Below, piece after piece: positions 1 to 5,640 of a DNA stretch of 19,082 bases. Numbering within the stretch: the stretch's first letter is position 1; every line of letters starts with the position of its first letter. The notes below the pieces were generated by a model. It was given only the letters and a program-made list of their open reading frames with translations, searched no databases and was not told where the DNA came from. The DNA lies in assembly GCA_036390995.1 (NCBI GenBank), contig DASWAT010000128.1:1-19082 (forward strand), in the 5' to 3' direction. Both the position numbers and the translations under genes were made by a program. This stretch comes from DASQQQ01 sp036390995 (GTDB taxonomy: Bacteria; Actinomycetota; UBA4738; HRBIN12).

Positions 1-1205
1 CCCAGCGCGTGCCACTCGTCGTCCATCCCGAGGACCTGACGGGTCTCCTCCTGGCAGAACAGGGTCGAGGAGATCCAGCAGGACGCGAGACCCTGAGCGT
101 GGAGCGCCAGCAAGAGGTTCTGGATGGCGGCCCCGCCGGACAGGAGGAACATGTCCCGCTCGGCCGTGGCGCGTTCGTCGTCGGGATAGGGGTGGGCGCC
201 GCGGAACCGGACCCAGGGCACCACGAGGACCGGCGCGGCTCCGAGCACGGCATCGCTCCGGGCGATCCGGCGCTCGGTCGTCTCCTCGGGCGTGCCGTCG
301 CCACGCATGTCGGCCCGCCAGGCCTCACCGATCGCGGCGAGCAGCGACCTGCGGGCCGCCGCCGACTCCAGCACCGTGAAGCTCCACGGCCTCGTATGGT
401 GCGGCGCCGGCGCGGTGCATGCGGCCTCGACGGCCTCGCGGACCGCGTGGCGCGCCACCTCGCCGTCCCCGAACGATCGGATCGTCCTCCGCGCCGAGAT
501 CGACAGCAGCGGCGACTCGCGGAAGAGGTCCTCCTCCGGCGGCCGCACGAGGTCGGCGACCCGCCCCGCGGGGGCCTCGACGGCGACGCCGCGGACGACG
601 GCGGCCGGCACGCGGGCGGCCTTGCCCATGACCAGGCCGGCGGCCGCCGCGACCTCGTCCGCAAGGGCCACGATCGTCGCCTCGAGCACCCGGCCGGTGT
701 GGTCGGGCGTGCCGCGGAGGTCGACCATCGCGGGGAGCCCGGAGCAGCCGATCGCCACGTTCACCAGGCCCCGTCGCCAGGGCCGGCCGAACGTATCCGT
801 GATGACCACGCCGAGCCGGCGCCCCAGCGCCGCCTCCAGGTCGGCTCGGATGCGCTCCGCCGAGCCGTCGGGGTCCTCGGGTAACAACGTGAGCAGGCCC
901 GGCTCCACGTTCGAGGCGTCGACGCCGGCGTTCGCGCAGACGAACCCGTGCCGGGTCTCGGCGATCACGAGATCGCCTCGGCGGGCCACGACCCGTCGGG
1001 ATTCGCGCTCTACCCACGAGGCGCGTCCCTCGCCGCCCTCGGGGACCACACGGCCCTCCGCCTTCGACACGACCTTCTGTGTGACCACGACGACGTCACC
1101 GTCTCGAACCCCGAGCTCGCGGAGCGCCGGGGAAAGGAGGCCGGGGAGGTCGTCGCCCGGGCGGACCTCGGGGAGTCCCTCGACGGGAAGGAGCTCCACG
1201 CTCAC
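1..1205 (-). CDS. fbiB: Bifunctional F420 biosynthesis protein FbiB (CofE ligase plus FMN nitroreductase-like domain), 3'-truncated by window edge
   Basis: FbiB adds the glutamate tail to F420-0 (CofE-type gamma-glutamyl ligase) and has a C-terminal FMN-binding nitroreductase-like domain that, in mycobacteria, reduces dehydro-F420-0. About 401 codons are visible from a GTG at 1205; the C-terminus lies beyond base 1. Roughly 45 residues should be missing, judging from the approximately 448-aa mycobacterial protein. Seen directly: the CofE signature T-Q-K-V-V-S-K-A-E-G at residues 42-51, then TDTFGRPWRRG, and from about residue 240 a nitroreductase start (ARRTIRSF) with the later FLLSGGAAIQNLLLALHAQGL stretch running into LASCWIS. 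The gene begins 7 nt after the fbiA stop, so the two are almost certainly one transcript. A second in-frame GTG lies two codons downstream (1199). Identity is very secure; the exact start is less so. Confidence 0.93.
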   Translation of the reverse strand, partial: MSVELLPVEGLPEVRPGDDLPGLLSPALRELGVRDGDVVVVTQKVVSKAEGRVVPEGGEGRASWVERESRRVVARRGDLVIAETRHGFVCANAGVDASNVEPGLLTLLPEDPDGSAERIRADLEAALGRRLGVVITDTFGRPWRRGLVNVAIGCSGLPAMVDLRGTPDHTGRVLEATIVALADEVAAAAGLVMGKAARVPAAVVRGVAVEAPAGRVADLVRPPEEDLFRESPLLSISARRTIRSFGDGEVARHAVREAVEAACTAPAPHHTRPWSFTVLESAAARRSLLAAIGEAWRADMRGDGTPEETTERRIARSDAVLGAAPVLVVPWVRFRGAHPYPDDERATAERDMFLLSGGAAIQNLLLALHAQGLASCWISSTLFCQEETRQVLGMDDEWHAL

Positions 1206-1212
1206 GACGCCC

Positions 1213-2166
1213 TCACCGCAGCACGTCCAGGGCGGTGCTGGCCAGGGCGGCCGAGACGTGGTCGTCGCGCATCACCGTGTCGGTCACGGCCACCCGGATC
1301 CCGAGCTGCTCCTCGATCTTCGGGGCGAGATCACGGTCCGCCTCGTCGATCACCCACCCGGCCAGCAGCCCTTCGTACGCCCTCGCGGCGCCGAGCGCGG
1401 TGACCTCGAGCCCGACCACCGGCATCAGCTTGTCCGCCATCCCTGCCAGGACCGTGCCACCGACGATGGGGGAGACACCCACCACGCGATCCCGGCGATT
1501 CCACATCGCGTCCCGGATGCCGGGGACCGCCAGGATCGGCCCGATCGAGACGACGGGGTTCGAGGGACAGATCACGATGGCGTCCGCGGTCCGGATCGCG
1601 TCGAGCACGCCGGGCGCGGGACGGGCGCGAACCACGCCTTCGAACCGGACGGCCCGAACCGGCGGCTCGGCGCGCCGCCGGACCCAGTACTCCTGGAAGT
1701 GGACGTCGTTGAGGAGCCGGTCCGGCTCCTGGATCTGGACCATCGTCGTGACCGGGTCGTCGGTCATGGGCACGATCGTCCACGGGAGCCCGAACGCCTC
1801 GACGACGCCGAACGTCGCAGCCGACAGGCTCCGTCCCCGCCGCAGCAGCTCGGTCCGCAACAGGTGCGTGGCCAGGTCGCGGTCGCCCAGCGCGAACCAC
1901 GCGGGGAGCATGTTGTTCGCGTGGAGTTCCTCGCGGGCGTGGAACGTCTCGTCCGCCCGGCCCCACCCCCGCTCGCGGTCCATCACGCCGGCCAGCCAGT
2001 AGACGACCGAGTCGAGGTCCGGCGAGACGTGCAGCCCCCACATCTCGATGTCGTCGGCCGTGTTCACGATGACGGTCAGTCCGTGGCCGTCGTCGCGGGC
2101 GACCCGCTGCATCCCCCGGAGGAACTTGCCGGCACCCACGCCGCCCGCCAGCGCCACCACGTCCAT
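1213..2166 (-). CDS. fbiA: 2-phospho-L-lactate / phosphoenolpyruvate transferase FbiA (CofD family)
   Basis: FbiA/CofD transfers the phospho-lactate or phosphoenolpyruvate moiety from its GDP (or GPP-type) donor onto FO, giving (dehydro-)F420-0 in the cytoplasm. The protein is 317 aa, close to the approximately 330-aa mycobacterial FbiA. Visible motifs are the N-terminal nucleotide loop A-L-A-G-G-V-G-A-G-K-F (residues 5-15), NTADDIEMWGLHVSPDLD around residues 35-52, and CPSNPVVSIGPIL and the PIVGG stretch in the second half. I chose the ATG at 2166 because it starts the conserved N-terminus and lies 7 nt after a TACGCT -10 box on the minus strand, which fits a leaderless mRNA. The frame stays open upstream, but that extension would run into fbiC. 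fbiB follows after 7 nt. fbiC is divergent, with 28 bp between the two start codons. Confidence 0.95.
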   Translation of the reverse strand: MDVVALAGGVGAGKFLRGMQRVARDDGHGLTVIVNTADDIEMWGLHVSPDLDSVVYWLAGVMDRERGWGRADETFHAREELHANNMLPAWFALGDRDLATHLLRTELLRRGRSLSAATFGVVEAFGLPWTIVPMTDDPVTTMVQIQEPDRLLNDVHFQEYWVRRRAEPPVRAVRFEGVVRARPAPGVLDAIRTADAIVICPSNPVVSIGPILAVPGIRDAMWNRRDRVVGVSPIVGGTVLAGMADKLMPVVGLEVTALGAARAYEGLLAGWVIDEADRDLAPKIEEQLGIRVAVTDTVMRDDHVSAALASTALDVLR

Positions 2167-2173
2167 GGCCGAT

Positions 2174-2179
2174 AGCGTA
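2174..2179 (-). promoter_or_regulatory. Putative -10 box (TACGCT) of leaderless fbiA
   Basis: Read on the minus strand, TACGCT lies 7 nt before the fbiA ATG. That is the spacing expected when transcription starts at the start codon. No convincing -35 box is visible; it would lie inside the first codons of fbiC. No Shine-Dalgarno sequence precedes the ATG, which supports leaderless initiation. This is inference from motif and spacing only. Confidence 0.5.
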
Positions 2180-2180
2180 G

Positions 2181-2186
2181 TAGGCT
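2181..2186 (+). promoter_or_regulatory. Putative -10 box (TAGGCT) of leaderless fbiC
   Basis: TAGGCT sits 8 nt before the fbiC ATG at 2195, and no ribosome-binding site is present. The same hexamer precedes the glycosyltransferase (5612) and comF (18737) genes. It lies one base from the fbiA -10 box on the opposite strand, so two polymerases could hardly bind at the same time. Confidence 0.55.
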
Positions 2187-2194
2187 GCAGCGCG

Positions 2195-4726
2195 ATGGCG
2201 GACGCCAGCTCCCACCGCATCCGGCGGGCCCTCGCACGGGCCGAAGCGGGGAAGGCGCTCGCGGTCGAGGAAGCGGAGGCGCTCCTCGAGGCGCGCGGCC
2301 CCGACCTGGAGCGTCTGATGGCGGTGGCATCGCGTCTGCGCGACCTCGGCCACGGCTCGACGGTCACGTACTCGCGCAAGGTGTTCATCCCGCTCACGAT
2401 GCTGTGCCGGGACCACTGTCACTACTGCACGTTCGCGAAGCCGCCGGCCAGGCTCGACAGCCCGTTCCTGTCGCCGGAGGAGGTGGGGGAGGTCGCGGAG
2501 GCCGGCCGGGGGATGGGCTGCAAGGAGGCGCTCTTCACCCTCGGCGACAAGCCCGAGGACCGGTATCCGGCGGCGCGTGACTGGCTCGAGGAACGGGGGT
2601 ACCACACCACGCTGGACTACGTCCGCGCCGTCGCGATCAGGGTGATCGAGGAGACGGGCCTGCTCCCGCACCTCAATCCGGGCGTGATGACGTGGGAGGA
2701 CATGGCGCGCCTGAAGCACGTGAGCGCCTCGATGGGCCTCATGCTCGAGACCTCCTCCGATCGCCTGTCCGAGCGGGGCATGCCCCACTTCAACTCGCCC
2801 GACAAGGCCCCCGCCGTCCGGCTGCGGACGATCGAGGACGCCGGACGCCTAGCGATCCCGTTCACAACGGGGATCCTCGTCGGGATCGGCGAGACCGCGC
2901 GCGAGCGCGCCGAGTCGTTGTTCGCCATCCGGGAGGCCGACCGCACCTACCACCACGTGCAGGAGGTCATCGTCCAGAACTTCCGAGCGAAGCCTCGGAC
3001 GGCCATGCACGAGGCGCCGGAGCCGTCCGAGGACGAGTTCCTCGCCGCGGTGGCGGCGGCGCGGGTGGTCCTGGGTCCTCGGATGAACGTCCAGGCGCCG
3101 CCGAACCTGTCCGATCCCGAGCAGCAGCTCCGGCTCCTGGACGCGGGGATCAACGACTGGGGTGGGGTCTCGCCGCTCACGCCAGACCACGTGAACCCCG
3201 AGCGCCCCTGGCCGCAGATCGAGACGCTGGCCGCACGCACCGCCGAGCGCGGGCTCGAGCTCCGGGAGCGGCTCACGATCTACCCGGAGTTCGCGCTCCG
3301 CCCCGATCCCTACCTGGCCGGGAAGATGCGGGAGCCCGTGGCCGCGCTGATGGGCGCGGACGGCCTGGCCGCCCTGGACCGGCGTCCCGAACCGATCGCG
3401 TGGCAGGACCCGGACGTCCAGTGGAAGCCCCGGAGCATCGCTCTCACCTTCGCGAAAGGCGCGGGCGCACCCCTGCGGGAGGACGCGGCCGCCGTCTACG
3501 GCGATTTCGGGTCGCTCGAGAACGAAGTCACCCGGGCCTGGGCCGAGCGCCAGGCGGCCCCGGAGCGGCTCGACGCAGACGTCAAGGAGGCCCTCACGAA
3601 AGCCGAGGCCCACAGGCCCATCGGCGACGACGAGGTACTGGCGCTGTTCCAGGCGGAGGGTCCGGCGCTCGAGGCCCTGTGTCGCGTTGCCGACGATCTC
3701 CGTCGCGAGGCCGTGGGGGACGAGGTCACGTACGTGGTGAACCGCAACATCAACTTCACGAACGTGTGTTACGTGGGGTGCCGCTTCTGCGCCTTCGCCC
3801 AGCGCGAGGTCGATGCGGAGTCCTACACGCTCACGCTGCAGGAGGTCGCGGACAGGGTCCGCGAGGCCTCGGCATGGGGCGCCACCGAGATCTGTATGCA
3901 GGGAGGGATCCATCCGGACCTCCCCGGCACGTTCTACTTCGACCTCCTCGACGCGGTGAAGGCGGCCGCACCCGACATCCACGTCCACGCCTTCAGCCCC
4001 ATGGAGATCCTGAACGGCAGTTCGAAGCTGGGGATAACCTTCCGCGAGTTCCTCCAGGAGTGCCAGGCTCACGGCCTTGGGACGATCCCCGGAACGGCCG
4101 CGGAGATCCTCGACGACGACGTCCGGTGGGTGCTCACGAAGGGGAAACTGCCCGCCGACACGTGGGAGGACGTCGTACGGACCGCCCATTCGCTGGGCAT
4201 CCGTTCCTCGTCCACCATCATGTACGGGCACGTCGATGCCCCCCCGCACTGGGTTTTCCACATCCGCCGGCTGCGCCGGATCCAGGACGACACCGGAGGG
4301 TTCACCGAGTTCGTGCCGCTCTCCTTCGTCCACCAGAATGCTCCGATCTACCTCGCGGGCCGTGCCCGTCCTGGTGCGACGTTTGTGGAAAACCGGCGGA
4401 TGCACGCGGTCGCCCGGCTCCTGCTCGACGGCGCGATCGACAACATCCAAGTTTCTTGGGTGAAGATGGGCGTCAGGGCGTGCCAGATGATCCTTCAAGG
4501 TGGTGCGAACGACTTCGGCGGGACCCTGATGGAAGAAACCATCAGCAGGATGGCGGGCGCCGAGTGGGGCATCCGTATGGAGCCCTCGGAGTTCGAGGAT
4601 GCGATCCGCGCGATCGGTCGGATCCCTGCGGAACGATCCACTACCTATGAACGGGTACAGCGCAAGGGTTTCCGCGGTACCTCGACGGGCGATCCAACCG
4701 ATCTCGTCGCCGACGGCCGCGGCTAA
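2195..4726 (+). CDS. fbiC: FO synthase FbiC (CofG-CofH fusion, two radical SAM domains)
   Basis: FbiC makes the deazaflavin chromophore FO from tyrosine and the flavin precursor 5-amino-6-ribitylaminouracil, using two radical SAM reactions. The 843-aa protein is close to the 856 aa of the mycobacterial enzyme and carries both halves. The CofG half has C71-x3-C75-x2-C78 (CRDHCHYC) and the CofH half has C525-x3-C529-x2-C532 (CYVGCRFC), each a [4Fe-4S]/SAM site. MQGGIHPDLPG in the CofH half is also characteristic. The ATG at 2195 was chosen over upstream in-frame starts because those lie inside fbiA, and because a TAGGCT -10 box ends 8 nt before it. The last 250 bases have clearly lower GC than the rest of the gene. 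Radical SAM turnover releases 5'-deoxyadenosine, which links this gene functionally to the salvage genes at 14522-18058. Confidence 0.97.
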   Translation: MADASSHRIRRALARAEAGKALAVEEAEALLEARGPDLERLMAVASRLRDLGHGSTVTYSRKVFIPLTMLCRDHCHYCTFAKPPARLDSPFLSPEEVGEVAEAGRGMGCKEALFTLGDKPEDRYPAARDWLEERGYHTTLDYVRAVAIRVIEETGLLPHLNPGVMTWEDMARLKHVSASMGLMLETSSDRLSERGMPHFNSPDKAPAVRLRTIEDAGRLAIPFTTGILVGIGETARERAESLFAIREADRTYHHVQEVIVQNFRAKPRTAMHEAPEPSEDEFLAAVAAARVVLGPRMNVQAPPNLSDPEQQLRLLDAGINDWGGVSPLTPDHVNPERPWPQIETLAARTAERGLELRERLTIYPEFALRPDPYLAGKMREPVAALMGADGLAALDRRPEPIAWQDPDVQWKPRSIALTFAKGAGAPLREDAAAVYGDFGSLENEVTRAWAERQAAPERLDADVKEALTKAEAHRPIGDDEVLALFQAEGPALEALCRVADDLRREAVGDEVTYVVNRNINFTNVCYVGCRFCAFAQREVDAESYTLTLQEVADRVREASAWGATEICMQGGIHPDLPGTFYFDLLDAVKAAAPDIHVHAFSPMEILNGSSKLGITFREFLQECQAHGLGTIPGTAAEILDDDVRWVLTKGKLPADTWEDVVRTAHSLGIRSSSTIMYGHVDAPPHWVFHIRRLRRIQDDTGGFTEFVPLSFVHQNAPIYLAGRARPGATFVENRRMHAVARLLLDGAIDNIQVSWVKMGVRACQMILQGGANDFGGTLMEETISRMAGAEWGIRMEPSEFEDAIRAIGRIPAERSTTYERVQRKGFRGTSTGDPTDLVADGRG

Positions 4727-4746
4727 TCCCGCCGTCGAGCCGATTC

Positions 4747-4785
4747 CGTAAAGCTGATTGACCACTTCGGTCAATCAGCTTTACG
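4747..4785 (+). terminator. Perfect 17-bp inverted repeat after fbiC (terminator-like hairpin or operator)
   Basis: The arms 4747-4763 and 4769-4785 are perfect reverse complements around a 5-nt loop (ACTTC), beginning 21 nt after the fbiC stop. The left arm begins CGTAAAGCTGATTG and the right arm ends CAATCAGCTTTACG. The stem is AT-rich in an otherwise GC-rich genome. No T tract follows, so a classical intrinsic terminator is not shown. It may terminate fbiC mRNA by hairpin alone, stabilise its 3' end, or act as a protein-binding palindrome upstream of whiB. Confidence 0.6.
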
Positions 4786-4911
4786 AAGTGATTTCTCGCG
4801 GAAACCTATTGAATCCACGCGATCCGCCGTCCACGATTCGACGGGGAGATGTATGTGGAGGTGCACCAGATCGATGGATCCCCTCTTGTCAAGCGAGGGA
4901 GGATTCCTTCA
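4786..4911 (+). other. Low-GC intergenic region upstream of whiB, probable promoter region
   Basis: No coding sequence is supported here. A weak promoter candidate is TTGAAT (4809-4814), 17 nt, then CACGAT (4832-4837). TTGTCA at 4886-4891 is another possible -35 box, but it has no good -10 partner. The pentamer GATTC or its complement GAATC occurs at 4742, 4811, 4835 and 4902, and again in the palindrome at 4912-4931. The transcription start of whiB cannot be placed from sequence alone. Confidence 0.35.
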
Positions 4912-4931
4912 GAATCACAGGCGTGTGATTC
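4912..4931 (+). promoter_or_regulatory. Palindromic putative operator upstream of whiB
   Basis: GAATCACA, four bases, TGTGATTC: a perfect 8-bp inverted repeat ending 15 nt before the whiB start and directly abutting its GA-rich ribosome-binding site. An almost identical palindrome lies in the DUF3499 promoter at 11275-11294. The shared core TCACA-N4-TGTGA suggests a common regulator. Because no -10 box overlaps this copy, it may lie within the whiB leader. Confidence 0.55.
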
Positions 4932-4946
4932 GAGGGGGAGAGAGCG

Positions 4947-5174
4947 GTGCATCACTACATCCCGTGGCAGGAACGGGCGCGGTGCCGAGAGCATGACCCC
5001 GAGACCTTCTTCCCCGAGAAGGGAGGTTCATCGAGGGAGGCGAAGCGGATCTGCGCCGATTGTCCCGTCCGCATCGAGTGCCTCAACTACGCGCTGCGCC
5101 GCGACGAGCGGTACGGGGTGTGGGGCGGGATGAGCGAACGGGAACGACGACGCCTGAAGCGCATGGCGTCCTGA
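4947..5174 (+). CDS. whiB: WhiB-family [4Fe-4S] transcriptional regulator (canonical WhiB / WhiB2 type by context)
   Basis: WhiB proteins are small iron-sulfur proteins that bind sigma factor or partner regulators and control cell division and differentiation in actinobacteria. This 75-aa protein has the four cluster ligands C13, C36, C39 and C45 (C-x22-C-x2-C-x5-C), the GVWGGM turn at residues 57-62 and a basic tail (RERRRLKRM). The GTG start at 4947 follows a strong purine-rich ribosome-binding site (GAGGGGGAGAG, about 5 nt upstream), unlike the leaderless genes nearby. Its nearness to fbiA/fbiB, DUF3499, manB and sahH matches the setting of Streptomyces whiB and mycobacterial whiB2, so I infer it is that orthologue. 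A histone H1-like gene follows after 20 nt and is probably co-transcribed. Confidence 0.93.
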   Translation: MHHYIPWQERARCREHDPETFFPEKGGSSREAKRICADCPVRIECLNYALRRDERYGVWGGMSERERRRLKRMAS

Positions 5175-5194
5175 CGATGGAAAGGGGGTGACCG

Positions 5195-5524
5195 ATGTCT
5201 CCCGCGAAGAAGAGGTCGACCGCGAAACGGAAGACCGCCGCGAAGAAGCCGGCGGCCAGGAAGAGCGCCGCGAAGAGGAAGACCGCCGCGAAGAGGAAGA
5301 CAGCCGCGCGTAAGCCCGCAGCGAAGAAGACGGCGGCGAAGAAGAAGACCGCCGCCAGGAAGCCGGCGAAGAGGAAGACCGCGGCACGCAAGCCTGCGGC
5401 CAAGAGGAAGACCGCGGCGCGCAAGCCGGCCGCCAAGAAGTCGGCGAAGAAGCGGACCGCCGCACGCAAGCCTGCGGCGAAGAAGTCCGGGGCGAAGAAG
5501 CGGATGGTCGCGAAGAAGCGGTGA
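5195..5524 (+). CDS. Lys/Ala/Arg-rich histone H1-like DNA-binding protein
   Basis: The 109-aa protein consists of imperfect repeats of the type KRKTAARKPAAK along its whole length. By hand count 50 residues are Lys or Arg. Only nine amino acid types occur (M, S, P, A, K, R, T, G, V), with no acidic, aromatic or Cys residues. This composition is typical of histone H1-like tails such as those of actinobacterial HU proteins (HupB/HupS) or chlamydial Hc1, which bind and compact DNA. No globular HU domain is present, so it is the tail alone. The ATG at 5195 has a good ribosome-binding site (AAAGGGGG). The start lies 20 nt after the whiB stop, and a GC-rich hairpin follows the stop at 5562. A role in nucleoid compaction is inferred from composition, not shown. 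Confidence 0.82.
   Translation: MSPAKKRSTAKRKTAAKKPAARKSAAKRKTAAKRKTAARKPAAKKTAAKKKTAARKPAKRKTAARKPAAKRKTAARKPAAKKSAKKRTAARKPAAKKSGAKKRMVAKKR
5215..5523 (+). repeat. Degenerate tandem DNA repeat inside the H1-like gene
   Basis: The coding sequence is a series of imperfect repeats of about 24-36 nt built from units such as aagaccgccgcg and aagcctgcggc. They encode alternating K-T-A-A-R/K and K-P-A-A-K blocks. Units differ at third positions, so they are old or selected at the protein level. Such repeats can change length by slippage, so strain-to-strain length variation is plausible. Confidence 0.7.
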
Positions 5525-5561
5525 TCCGAAGGACTCGCCCGGCCACGCCGGGCTGATCGAC

Positions 5562-5588
5562 GGAGGGGGGCGCGTCGCGCCCCCCTCC
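5562..5588 (+). terminator. GC-rich hairpin terminator after the whiB / H1-like unit
   Basis: GGAGGGGGGCGCG (5562-5574) is perfectly complementary to CGCGCCCCCCTCC (5576-5588). It lies 37 nt after the H1-like stop and before the glycosyltransferase promoter. There is no T-run, as is common for actinobacterial hairpin terminators. Confidence 0.7.
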
Positions 5589-5611
5589 TCGGTTCCGGGG
5601 TTCCAGCGTGC

Positions 5612-5617
5612 TAGGCT
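5612..5617 (+). promoter_or_regulatory. Putative -10 box (TAGGCT) of the glycosyltransferase gene
   Basis: The hexamer is the same as those of fbiC and comF. It lies 14 nt before an in-frame GTG (5632) and 23 nt before the ATG at 5641, giving a very short leader. It shows that the in-frame GTG at 5608, upstream of the box, is unlikely to be the start. Confidence 0.45.
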
Positions 5618-5640
5618 GCCCGCCGCCGCAAGTGCACCCC

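Noticed and set aside
292..2175. Long open frame (about 627 codons) on the plus strand opposite fbiA and fbiB
   Set aside because: Its translation is Arg/Ser/Pro/Thr-rich without any domain, typical of antisense frames in GC-rich genes. The minus strand encodes clear FbiA and FbiB.
2849..4774. Open frame of about 641 codons on the minus strand opposite fbiC
   Set aside because: It is opposite a fully conserved FO synthase, and its translation is low-complexity Arg/Gly/Val/Asp without motifs. Its length is a by-product of high GC at third positions.
4912..4931. CRP/FNR-type site
   Set aside because: The CRP consensus is TGTGA-N6-TCACA; here the half-sites are in the opposite order with a 4-nt spacer, so it is a different palindrome.
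4849..5133. Overlapping plus-strand frame across the whiB leader and gene
   Set aside because: It has no ribosome-binding site and a low-complexity translation, whereas whiB in another frame has all four cysteines.
5215..5520. CRISPR array or minisatellite in the repetitive stretch
   Set aside because: The repeats are imperfect, have no spacers and encode a continuous Lys/Ala-rich protein with a ribosome-binding site.
5608..5640. GTG at 5608 as the glycosyltransferase start
   Set aside because: It lies upstream of the TAGGCT box and would add residues with no family match; ATG 5641 or GTG 5632 fits better.
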